Assembly (NCBI GenBank): GCA_009767595.1
Contig: VSDK01012543.1
Coordinates: 972,283-1,036,282 of the forward strand
From: Symbiodinium kawagutii
Taxonomy: Eukaryota; Sar; Dinophyceae; Suessiales; Symbiodiniaceae
Length of the DNA: 64,000 bases
Reading direction: 5' to 3'
The notes under the pieces were generated by a model, which saw nothing but the letters and a program-made list of their open reading frames with translations, did no database searches and was not told the origin of the DNA. Positions 1 through 9,890 of the stretch are shown here, piece after piece (the first letter of the stretch is position 1; the number at the start of each line of letters is the position of its first letter). The translations under genes were made by a program, and so were the position numbers.

Positions 1-3000
1 GTTCCGACAGCAGGTCACCTGGGAGATCTGGGTTCCTACCGAACACATGTTGATGTGGGGTGTAGCCATAAGATTGGATCATCTGGTTCTTGATGTGCGC
101 ATGTCTCACGCATTCTTCCCATTCAGCTCTACTCTGAGGACTATGCTCTTGTATGATCTTACCGAGAATCCTGCTGAACCAACCTCCATGGTTTTCTGTT
201 CGACCCAGCTGCCAGTGAGCCTCTGCCGCAATCATGCGGACGTTAGTGCCCCTCTGTTCAAGGAACTTCTGGAGGGCTTCGCCAAGCATTGTCTGAGCTT
301 GATCCAGAACAATCTCTTGTGGTGCTCCGGCCCAACGGACCCATTGAGAATCGAACAGCTCAACCAACACCTGTGATGTCTCTTGTTGATGGAAAGGCAG
401 CATCTGTTGAAAACATGAGCTTTGATCCACTACGTTCAGGGCTTTGATTTTCTGGTTCGGACGCCAACCTGGAAGGAACTTGACGTCTATTCCGATGCTA
501 CCGTTGAACACTGTCGATCGGGATGTTCGGGCTGGTAAAGGTGCATGTGGTTTGACCTGTGCCTTACAGAACTCACAAGAGAACGATTTGGCAAGCTCCA
601 AAGCTCTCTCTGATGCCTGTCCATGACGGAGGATACGGAGCATGTCTTTCGAACTTGGGTGTCCTAAGTTCTGGTGTAACTTCTTGAGAGCACGCTGGAT
701 ATCCTCGTCATTGGAAGACTTCAAGTCTTCCCGGGATGCGGCTAGGCACTCTGTCACGGAGGGATCCAGGTGATCCGAGCAGTCTACCATGCAGGACTCT
801 ACCGCACGATTGAACTGAGGGACGGTCTTCAGCACTGCTTCCACAAAAGCTGGGGTGTATTGACCAGCAAATCTGCTAACAGAACCAACCGTGGAATCAT
901 GACCAGCAACCACGTCGTGGTGAACATGTTGGGGATGATCTTTCCCAGGGCATGTTTTACCAAGGCACTTCATGGATTCGTGACTCAACAAGAGGCCCGT
1001 TGATTTGCGGATGAAACGATCATGTCCTGGGATCTTCAACTGGTAGCAACACATGTGGCACTTGACCCAGCTATACTTGGTGGTGAGTGCTTTGACTTCA
1101 GGATAGTCCCAAGTTCGAGCTCCTTTGGGGTGTTCGAACATCGCACGACGACCAGACTCTGCTTGTTGTTTGAAAAGCTCGCAGCAAAACCTGATGTACA
1201 TCCTACTCTGCAATTGAATGCGGGTTCTTTCTACAAGAGTGAGATGAAGGGAATTCAGGTTCCACCAACCACCTTCATGAGTGCATGGGGGACACAACAC
1301 AAGCAGATCTGGAGGGTTGTTCTTCAACTCTTCTCTGACCATCTGTCGATGCTCTGCCTTTCGGAAATCAAAACCGTTGACCAAGTCATAGGACCTTGCA
1401 TGGAAACCGAACTCTTCAGCAACTGGCGCAAACCGTGGGGGGCTGAACACTTCGGCCACTATGAACCTTTTACCCTTCACGTACGTTCCTGGGTACCTGT
1501 GTTCCTTGGTCACATGGGCAGAGAGCTGACGGAGATGATGGATCGGCAAACACTCAGTGGAAACTTCATGCTCCTGAGGGCGAAAGAAGAACTGAGTGGT
1601 GATGTGATCCACTCCTTGGGGAACTGGGACATGATAGCTCATCTTGCCTCTTGAGTGATCTATAATTTCATCTAACACAACCGAACCGCTATGGTCATCC
1701 TTGACAACTCTACGGACTACTTGCGACCAATTGGGACTACTTTTACCGGCTATGGGGATTTTACGGAGACCGACATCGGACCTGGACCAACATGCTAGTT
1801 CTGGGTGTCCTGAGTCTGCTAGAGGCTGCTCAGGAGGCTCTGCGATGGGCATGGCTGGTTCACAAGGCTCAGTCGGCTCGACATCTTCATTGGCTTCCGA
1901 CAACTGAGAGGTCATCACCTCGTTGAACACGGTCTCTGGCTGCAGGGGCTGTCCAAGGAGATGAACCACGAACTGTCCTGCAGAATTCGTCTTCAAAGGC
2001 ACGGTGAGGCGGTCGTGAAACACTGTCAGCTCGGCTTTGTCGAAGTCCAGCTGTGCTTGTAAGCTCTTGAGAGCTTTTCTGGAAATCAAAAGTGGAGCAC
2101 GACCTTGAACGATTGCAGCATGAATCCTGCCTCTTCGTCCGGCCAGAGTGACCGGAAGCGAGATAGCCTCAGACGTTGTCTCTCTGGCACCGTTCCCGTA
2201 CCTGAAGTGATTGACCTCCTTCTCGGTGAATGGACGAGGCTGACCTGAGGCTTCGATCAGGTCTAGAAACTCATGGAGGGTGTCCTTACCAATGATTGTG
2301 CGACCACATCCGGAGTCTAAAACTCCGTATCCCGGAGAAGAGACCAAGAGCAGTTCCTGGTCCATGTTCTGCTTGATGGGCTCCACCTGGGCTTCCCTCT
2401 CGGCTCGTTGAAGCCTGACCTGTTGCAGCAGTGATGGGCTGTGTCTCACTGACGCCACAAAGTGCTCAACGAAGGCAGCTCCAGAGTCTGACTTCGGTCG
2501 GGAGCTGGATGAGGCTCCCTTGGATCCTTTCGCAGAACCCTTGGCTGGGCCAGGAGCTTTGCATTCTCGGCTCCAATGGCCGACCTCGCCACATTTGTGG
2601 CATCTAGTCTTGCGCTTCAGCTCCTCGATTTCGACTCTGAATTGTCGCTTGACTTGGGAAGCATCGTGGAGCTTCCGAGCTCGGTTCATCTTCCCGAGCT
2701 GCTTCCTTCTCTCTTGCCAGGACACCGCCAGAATGTCCCGGATCTCGTCTTCTTCGAAGATCTCGCTGCCGGCGTCATCTTCAAGGGAAGTCTCGGCGAG
2801 AAACTGTTCCACGTCCTCGAATCCAGACTCATCATCGATCGGTGGCTCTGCATCGTCAGGGTCACCTTCCAAAGAGACTGGGGCAGCTCCAAAAGCTTTC
2901 TTCTTGGGGGAAACAAAATCGGGGTAGCAGCTCCTCATCGATTTCCCGATGGTCTCCAAAGACATGACACCACCAGACCTTGCTAACACCACGGCGCGCT

Positions 3001-3468
3001 GCTCACTGTTGAGCCCCGATCTGTTGAGGATGATCCATCCACGCGCCTCGGTGGGAAAGTCCACCTGGGTTTTTCGCTGAAGCTTGTTGAAAGCTTCAGT
3101 GGCTCGGTTGATCCACGTCTTCAGCGACTCGTTCTCTGCTGCTCTCAGGGAAAACGCCTGAGTGAGGTATTCACTGAGTTCATCACTCTTCTCCTTCTCT
3201 GGGAAGCGGGTGTCTAAGATGCCAAAAAGGACATCCTCCCCGCCGACCTTCTGGTATTCGGCGGGCGACAAGTGCTCCACCGCTTCGAGGGCACGCCCGG
3301 CCAGGAGCGTGTAGACGTAAGCTCCACGAGCTTCCTTCGGCATCTTCTCATGGAGAGTGAGAATCTTGTTGGAAATCCACGTCCGCCAACGGCGGTACTC
3401 TTTCCNNNNNNNNNNGTGAAGACTTTGACCTGGCCTTGGTCAAACGAAGAACCAGCACTGGTAGTCAT
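1..3468 (-). CDS. Ty1/copia-type retrotransposon gag-pol polyprotein, 3' part beyond window
   Basis: Read on the minus strand, one frame carries a copia polyprotein that runs off the left edge. In order: a capsid-like gag region (RWRTWISNKILTLHEKM near 3340-3395); a CCHC zinc knuckle CHKCGEVGHWSREC near 2561-2602; an aspartic protease core YGVLDSGCGRTIIG near 2296-2337; an HHCC integrase zinc finger (LHQNLGHP ... CEFC) near 570-690; and the integrase core with D (GIDVKF, about 480), D (VLDQAQT, about 300) and E (RTENHGG, about 195). Order protease-integrase before reverse transcriptase, which would lie outside the window, is the Ty1/copia layout. I put the start at the ATG at 3466-3468 (MTTSAGSS). 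The frame of this start differs from the downstream frame across the 10-N gap at 3406-3415, so either the gap length is wrong or there is a frameshift. The three domains checked share one frame; I did not check every codon between them for stops. Confidence 0.9.
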
Positions 3469-3493
3469 GGCGATCACGCCCCGGAATCCTATC

Positions 3494-3527
3494 CGGAGCC
3501 CGGTGTGTTACCGGGCTCCGCTACCAA
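3494..3527 (-). other. Probable tRNA primer-binding site overlapping a perfect hairpin
   Basis: Directly inside the LTR, the minus strand reads TTGGTAGCGGAGCCCGGT (3510-3527 on the plus strand). It begins with the TGG expected to pair with a tRNA CCA end and resembles the initiator-tRNA primer sites of copia elements. The same bases form one arm of a perfect 11-bp inverted repeat with a 5-nt loop (3494-3504 and 3510-3520). The match to a specific tRNA was not tested. Confidence 0.55.
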
Positions 3528-3680
3528 TGTCAAAACCGGTGACCCCCGACCCTGCGGGGCAAACGGGCTTTTCTCCGCGCTCCAGCCTAAAGAGAAAGTC
3601 CCTGCGGTCGACGAAAGGATGACCAGCACTGGCTCAAGTGAAATGGATGTGGACATGGTAGTCATGGCACAGTTTCAACA
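3528..3680 (-). mobile_element. Putative 5' LTR of the copia element (about 153 bp)
   Basis: On the minus strand this segment begins TGTTGA and ends TTGACA, so it has the TG...CA ends of an LTR and abuts the primer-binding site. The outer boundary is supported independently: from about 3681 upward the sequence aligns by eye with the intron that follows ankyrin exon 1 in cassette C (around 47030-47160), while below it the similarity stops. The second LTR lies outside the window, so neither length nor target-site duplication can be confirmed. Confidence 0.5.
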
Positions 3681-3890
3681 TCTGTATGTGGCTGAACCTC
3701 TTGGATTCGAGCTTGATGACACAAGGCGCGGTACAAATTCAGAGCCCATTCTAAGACTTGCCAGGCAACATGTGACACGATACCTTTGAAAATGACGTCA
3801 CACCGAACAGCTGCGGTTTGAAAATGGCCTTAACCAACCAACCTGTCCACATGATCAGGCACGATGCCGCCACAGACTGAGCAACCGCAC

Positions 3891-4007
3891 CATCGTGGCT
3901 TAGCTCGTGGACAACGCCGGGGTCTGCGCGAAGGAAGTGACGTACAGCAGCGATGTCGCCACGTTCGGCAGCTAGGCAGATCTTGGGGTCGTCGCTGTCT
4001 TCCGGAT
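3891..4007 (-). CDS. Ankyrin exon 1, cassette A (isolated)
   Basis: A 117-nt exon encoding 39 residues with the first ankyrin-like unit, core KICLAAERGDIAAVRHFL. It starts after CTGAG|AT and ends at a GT donor (3889-3890) with one base of the next codon, so both flanking introns are phase 1. The same exon occurs at 21.0, 47.3, 48.1, 52.6 and 56.5 kb. No exons 2-5 follow, because the copia element begins about 210 bases further on, inside the intron. It is either a broken gene or one whose remaining exons lie beyond the element. Confidence 0.75.
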
Positions 4008-4069
4008 CTCAGAGCCCGCGCCGTGCAGGAGCACGGGGAGGAGCCCGTGGGACACTGGCAATTCTGAGA

Positions 4070-4774
4070 GACTAAATGTTGAGCAGTGGAGATGATTGGA
4101 GGGAACCCCTGAAAATGTCGTTGAACGGCAAAACCTCAATGTGGAAACGAAAGCCAGGGTTTTCTCTGGGGAAGCAGCGAGAAGAAGCATGCATTTCGTA
4201 ACTAGGTGTGGTGGGAGTGTCGGAGGATATAGCTGCATGAAAAGATGTCTGAATCATTATTGACCATTAGTGAAAAAATCCGAATCATTAACTTATGACA
4301 TATAGATACATATAGTAAGTTGCATTACATAACATTACATTGCACAGTCTGTTGGTTCAATTCGAACCAGCGAAAGGCTGTACACGGAGGTGCGGTGAGT
4401 GCTGCACAACAGATCTCACAAAAGCAAAAAGGAAAAGGCGTGGAACACCGCTCGGGCAAGAAAAAACTCTCTTAGAGAGAAATAAAAATTTGCCGAGCTG
4501 AAGGTGAAAGGCGGGGAGGTGCAGGTACTGAATTTTTGTGACAGGTAAGGCTTGTGATGGCCGAAGCATCTGCAGCATAAACAAAGCGGATCATGGAATT
4601 CGCACTGGTTAGCATGTCACCACAGTGGGCCTGACATGCCGCCAACATCCGCACAAAATCTTCCGGGATGTACTTGGCATGGAGCAGAAAGGACCCAACA
4701 TCGGTCCAACATTTGCCATATGTGCACCGAAGCACCGGTTTCTCCCGCTAGGGTGAAGATGAGTGGGATGCTAA
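4070..4774. other. Spacer upstream of cassette A exon 1
   Basis: No coding sequence recognised. The start matches sequence flanking exon 1 in other cassettes (the segment after the cagagcccgcg motif). The remainder is unique-looking, moderately AT-rich, with a small palindrome GGTTCAATTCGAACC near 4349 that recalls a tRNA T-loop but has no tRNA around it. Confidence 0.4.
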
Positions 4775-5130
4775 CGTGGACCCAACATGCAGCATGACGT
4801 GCTCAAGATCGAGCCCAATGTGCCTAACATGGAGCTCAATGGTCCCCACAAGCGCACTAGATTGCATGTTGACAAAAAACAAGCGCCCGACAAGCAGCAA
4901 AATACGCGCAAGGTCAGCACAATGGCCCCAACTTGCACAACATCTCCCCACATACCAGACGACAGTATAGGCCCAACATGCGGCTAATATATTTGTTGCG
5001 AAGATGGATCTGGCGAAGATCGAAGATAGCACCACCATGGGCCCAACATGCAGCAAGACGTGCAAAGATGGGGCCCCGATGTGCCCAACACGGCCCCCAA
5101 TGGCCCCCAGATGCATACAACATCTGCCAA
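4775..5130. repeat. Imperfect tandem repeat rich in CCCAACATG / CCCCAATGG
   Basis: Two related blocks (about 4783-4870 and 5036-5120) repeat the order cccaacatgcagca, a cgtgc(t/a)aaga stretch, gcccaatgtgcc and caatgg(t/c)ccc, about 250 bases apart, with shorter related fragments between. Open frames through it on both strands are artefacts of the repeat. Confidence 0.6.
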
Positions 5131-5223
5131 GATCTGCCTACCTGGCCACCAAAAACTGGTCCACGACTGGCTTTCGTAGCAAATCTGAAACCCCCGAGTC
5201 GTCAATTTGGCTCCTGAACTGCG

Positions 5224-5272
5224 CCACCACCAGCACCACCACCACCACCACCACCACGGACGACGACGACAA

Positions 5273-5308
<36 letters not shown>

Positions 5309-5322
5309 TGATGACGACGACA
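5224..5322. repeat. Trinucleotide microsatellite (CAC)n then (GAC)n
   Basis: About 11 CAC units run into about 20 GAC units with few interruptions. It sits directly before a conserved block (tgtccagggaaagaacaaagg) that also borders microsatellites in cassettes B and E, so it occupies the equivalent intronic position. Poly-Ser, Asp or Thr open frames here are repeat artefacts. Confidence 0.9.
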
Positions 5323-5339
5323 CATTGTCCAGGGAAAGA

Positions 5340-5770
5340 ACAAAGGAAACTGCAATCCACAACCCAAGAACAAGAAGAACTCACGCCGAAACACCGTCTG
5401 GAAGGTCAAGCGACTTGTGTGGATTTGCTGATGTGCCGTTTTCAATACAAGAATGTATCAAGCATGGTAATCTATGACAAGTCATCGGCGACCGGTTTCT
5501 TCAGCCATGGGCTCCCAAAGTGACCACAAGAACAAACTGAATCAAATGAATAATTACTGCAATCAATTATGCACTTCCATGCGGGTTTTCAAGACTTGTT
5601 GAAACTCAGCTGGTGCCCGAGCATGGCCGTAGACTTGCCATCGACCCCTCAGTGGACTCAGAGCCGAGCAAGACGCTGCTGCCATTCTGTCTGCCGCTCC
5701 CTGAGCCACTGCCTAGCTGCCGGTTGCATCATGTGCGTTGCTGGGGTGAAGTCAACGGTTCATTGCCGGC
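5340..5770 (-). other. Conserved pre-ankyrin block, cassette A
   Basis: Contains two stretches found upstream of every ankyrin exon 1: one that reads FRREFFLF on the minus strand (about 5355-5380) and one that reads QQRLARL (about 5665-5695). These recur near 23.2/23.65, 47.55/47.9, 50.15/50.45, 52.85/53.2 and 57.7/57.95 kb. It could hold small exons that link the W exon to ankyrin exon 1, or be shared intron sequence. No exon boundaries could be fixed. Confidence 0.4.
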
Positions 5771-6113
5771 CGAACTAAACTGAGTGATCCATTCACGACT
5801 TCCCAACCACTAAATTGAGATTGTGGTCTTTTGACTCGTTGCTGCAGTTTCGACGCTTAGAGACCTGTCGCTTGCACCACCGAAATGCAAAAAGGCCTGA
5901 AAAATCTTCAATGCATGAACCATGAAAGAAATGGTTTCCGAAACTGAGAAATGCGGCAACTGCAGATCCAAATGAACCCCAACTGGCAGCGCGTGGCTCC
6001 AAAACAATTTTCACCCAACAATTCAACGAGGAACCAAGGCCTTAGACGACAATCACGTGTGCTGGGATGATTCGTTGTCAGCTGTAGCAGCACTACTGCC
6101 GGAGCATGGCCGC

Positions 6114-6212
6114 CTCAACATCCTGCGGATCAAACGCAAGTGCTTCGATCTGTGTCTGGATGTCGTCATTGTCGCTGGTGTCCCAGACAAATGTTTGCCG
6201 CCATGTTTGCTC
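6114..6212 (-). CDS. W exon, copy A (unrecognised 33-residue peptide)
   Basis: Exactly 99 nt between CAG|GA and a GC donor. In phase 0 it encodes a peptide with core RQTFVWDTSDNDDIQTQIEA followed by LAFDPQDVE. Three other copies of the same length are at 24.1, 33.1 and 58.2 kb. Differences between copies in the core fall mostly on third codon positions of this frame, which suggests protein-level constraint. Immediately after the donor this frame soon meets TAG. I do not recognise the family. It lies upstream of an ankyrin first exon in three of four cases. Confidence 0.6.
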
Positions 6213-6289
6213 CTGCATCAATGCGCAAGCTGATGCCCTTTTCAAGACTTGAGGGTGCATGAAACCGAAGGGTTTGACCTGCAGGTGCA

Positions 6290-8330
6290 GGAGAATTGAT
6301 TTATATTCATCATCTCATACGGATTTCGCAAAGGATGATGATCATGAGGCTGAGGATGATGAGGACGATGGTCACTATGGAGCACGATCGATAATCATGA
6401 ATGATTCGGTCATGACTACTTCAGATACTGAGTGATAACGAATCACGATACGAGGCAGCGTCAAAATTGTGTGATTAAGGTGCACTCACAGATTTTTTCC
6501 TCTATCGTTTTCCAAGTTTTGGAGTACTCCATTGGGGTATCGTTTTTAGGCCGGCCCCCATCGTCTTCGATTAAAATCGACAAAACACATCTCCATGGAA
6601 TGCTTAAGCTAAACGCAATCGACTATAGTTTTGTCTCTGTTTCATATAAGAATGGATGATGGATAACAGTCTAGGACCTAGGAGGGTATGACTAGGAAAA
6701 TGATAGATTATGCTGGATGAGAGGGATGAAAGTGGTTTGTGATTTATTGTGGCAACAATCATAATGACTACGAGTATCTTGTTCCAGTGCAGGGCATGAC
6801 CAGAAGCCAAAGAGAGGGCATCTAGGGAAAATCAAGCCCAACCATTCGATTGCAAGGAGCGGTAATGTTTGAGAAGGTAGTTCCGATGCAGGACCCCTGT
6901 CTCTCTCCCCTTGCTGCAGCAAAAATATATTCAGCTAGCTACATCTAGCTTTCAATAAGACATAAGAATGTCGAGAATACAACATTACCCAACTGCAAAT
7001 GCACAGGGATAAACACCTGCAGTAGGAGAAACATGGATAGGGTCCAGAAGTTGGAAAAGTGATTGAGCCCAATTTGGACTTGACCATTTCAAGCAAGGTG
7101 TTTGCACATACAACTTGCTGGTCACCTCTGCGGCACCTCTTTTGACATTTGACTTTGCTGTGGGGCTAAAGAGGAACTGACTACTTCTGAACAAACTTTA
7201 CCTTCCTTAGATTCGATCGGATTTGCACTTTAAGTCTATCCGAGTCCATCCAAAATCAGATTATCAAATCAAGCCTTGTCCAATCACACTTTCTATCTCT
7301 TCTAAATGACGACCCGCAGCCGTTCGAAGGGTAGAATCTTGTTGTCTCAACCTTTGGGCCGGGAACTTAGGTGACCACCCGTCATCCAAAACCACAAGAA
7401 CCCAACGGGCCACAAAAGTCTCCCACGGCCCACATTCCCAGATTCAAACAAGCCTAGAAACTTCGTCCAAAAGACTCAGAAATTCATAAGTGGAACAAAT
7501 CTACAAATTCCACCACCAAACCTGGCATCCACAACGAGGACAAAGGGCCCAACGCACAGTGGCCTGCTGAAGATTGTGATGCTGGTCTCCGGTACCGAGT
7601 TCTTCTGAAGATCCTGCAGCAACCTGTGAAGATTCAAACAACAAAGGAAAATTCAGGAGGCTGTTACTCACCAGTGATTGAGATAGTTCACTTCTGTCAG
7701 GGATGACATGACTTCGGAAGAAAACAAAACGCATCAGTTGCAAGTGGGATCCATCAGTGCCAACCGGGCCTGCAGTGTTCCCGGCTCTTCTTCGAGCAAG
7801 ATCTGCTGGGATGCCTCCTCGGAATGAAAGCCCAATGACTTGGAATGAACATGGAATCAAGACCAACCAAACAAATGTGCTTCAAATGTTCAAATGAATA
7901 TGATTTAGCTTGGTACAAATGTGCTTCGAGTTTGGTGAATATTAACCCCCAAATAAACAATCCCAAGGTGCATCAATATGCCAGGTTCTGATTGTGGATC
8001 CCAAAAATGACGGATTCAACATCAAAAGCACGGAGGTACTTGTGGTACTCAAAACCATTAAGCTGCCAAGAAGGCGCCATCAAACATCCGAGATAGTGCC
8101 CATTTGGTGATTGGGTACCCCCAACGACTTGGAATGAACATGGCATCAAGACCGCCTGAACAAATGATAGACACTTACCATCACTTACCCTCAAATAAAC
8201 AAACCTAGGCCTTGGTTGTGATAGTGGATCCACCACAAACTTTGAATAATGATGAGGAATTACGCATCAAAGACATGGAAGAACTTGTGATACTTGAAAT
8301 CAGTTCGGCTGCTCGGAAGGTGCAAGCAAA
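6290..8330. other. Duplicated spacer between W exon A and the helicase-tail fragment
   Basis: No gene recognised. By eye it is paralogous to 24240-25480, 33250-34330 and 58380-59620. Landmarks shared by all four are a stretch reading agaatgtcgagaatacaa (6966 here) and one reading tccaccaccaaacctgg (7507 here). The similarity is at the DNA level without a shared open frame, so it is treated as intergenic or intronic sequence carried along with the duplicated module. Confidence 0.55.
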
Positions 8331-8532
8331 CATTTGACATCATTTGGCAGGATCTTTGGAGAATATTTGGGGGTAATGCAAGTGTTGAGAAAGTATCTTG
8401 TTGCTGCTTTTCTCACAAACACCTCTTGGACCCAGCTAAATCTGGATTCCAATTCGCACTAAAAATCACTAGAATTGCTCCTCCTAGTTCGGCAGCCCAA
8501 CATGACAATTTGGAAAGAAACACCCTGTTTTT

Positions 8533-8730
8533 TCACCCAAACTGATTCAGCCGGTGGCTCAATTCACTCCCACACTGCTGCCGAGCATCCATTATAGGGG
8601 CGGTTGCTTCCTTGGGAGTCGCCAGCCAAGGGTTTACATTGGGGCTGGCATCCTCAGGAATCTCTGCGAGCCCACTGTCCATCTCTGCCAGAGCATCCAT
8701 TACAATCTTGGTAGCGGCATCCTTGCGAGT
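8533..8730 (-). pseudogene. Degenerate C-terminal tail of a fifth helicase copy (H0)
   Basis: From a point reading TRKDAATKIVMDA the minus frame follows the tail of the intact helicases (compare RKDAATKIVMDA in H2) and continues through degraded versions of their 18-residue tail repeat (EIPEDASPNV, TPKEATAPIMDA) to a stop at 8533. Nothing upstream of 8730 matches the helicase body. The sequence downstream (8335-8530) matches DNA that follows H2 and H4. This is therefore a 3' remnant of a further copy, cut off before H1, which ends at 9891 with its own tail. Confidence 0.6.
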
Positions 8731-9039
8731 CTGGCACATGAGTTGGGACTTCCACCAACTAATGCCACGAACGGAAAACGTTGGAGTATTATGTACCCTC
8801 AGTAAATATACGATTCGTATAAATGTTGCGCTGTAAAAGTATTTCATGAGACCCAGCTTTGCTGACTGCTGAAAGCACCTTTGGCAGTTACGTGCTTGAG
8901 GAGCGCTGCACATGCCCAATGTATATTGAAGTGTCTTCACACTGTTTTTTCATATGGTTTGCTAAACAATTACTCAAAACATATATCATAATTACAATAC
9001 ATTTATATACCAACCAACCAGTGACAAAACCAAAGGCAC

Positions 9040-9400
9040 CGGGGAAAGAATAGAAAACAACTTAATGCACCAGGCAGACAAGTGGAAAACAATGGAAAAC
9101 AGCTGGGAGTCATAAATGGAAAAGAACTGGAAGACATGTGGGAGATCAGCGCGAGACAAGTAGAACAATGAAAGAGTAGCTGGAAGACGAGTGGCAATCA
9201 GCTGGGCTGGACACAAATAGGACACAAGTGGAAAACAGGTGGCAGACTAATGGAAGAAAAATGGAAGATAAATGAAAAAACAAAGAATTGGCGCACAACT
9301 GGAAGGAAAGTGAGTAGCAAGTGCCAAAGACTTTGGAGACAAACAGGAGACAAAGGAGATCAGAGGAGATCAAGGTGGGAGACAAATCAAAAACCAGATT
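9040..9400. repeat. Purine-rich degenerate repeat (GGGAGACAAGTGGAAAACA type)
   Basis: Short degenerate units built on ggagacaa and tggaaaaca follow each other for about 360 bases. Similar sequence is at 12880-13270 and, more loosely, 32150-32640. Open frames across it on both strands are low-complexity. Confidence 0.65.
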
Positions 9401-9890
9401 CCGAGGTTGCACGCTGCGCTGCGGAAACGGGAAGCAGGTGCGGATCCGCTCCCAGGCTTCTAAAGATTGAAACCCAACAGCTTTCCTGCTGTTGGACAAA
9501 AAAATGTTGCCTATGTGAGGGTCCACACTGGAAAAATCTGAAATGCACCCTGATCCATGCACCATGATCCAAGATCAGTGGGCCTCTGCTGCCTCTCCAG
9601 GAAGATGGGATGTCGCTCCTTGCTCTCGTTCCTCGGTTGCACACATGGTCGAATGCCGCTTTGAGATGTTTTTTGAGTGGGGAACGTCAATTGCTTCAAG
9701 ACAAAATCTTCAGAGAACTTTTTCCACATCTACCTCCCCAATGCCGTGTTGAGCCCAGATCTTCAAGGGCCATAAATATGGGCCATGACAAAGGACAGAT
9801 GAACTCACAGGTTTAGGACGATTTTCGTCATTGCCAGTATCAATTTCGGAAGGTCTAAACTATGCTTTAGAACTCGATCCTCAATTCCAA

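Noticed and set aside
1022-1654. Plus-strand frame of 210 codons
   Set aside because: It is antisense to the copia polyprotein, whose protease and integrase motifs are clear on the minus strand.
2520-2986. Two overlapping plus-strand frames
   Set aside because: Antisense shadows of the gag zinc-knuckle region.
4984-5477. Frames rich in Arg, Asp, Ser or Thr on both strands
   Set aside because: Produced by the (CAC)n/(GAC)n microsatellite; only a short flanking part is conserved between cassettes.
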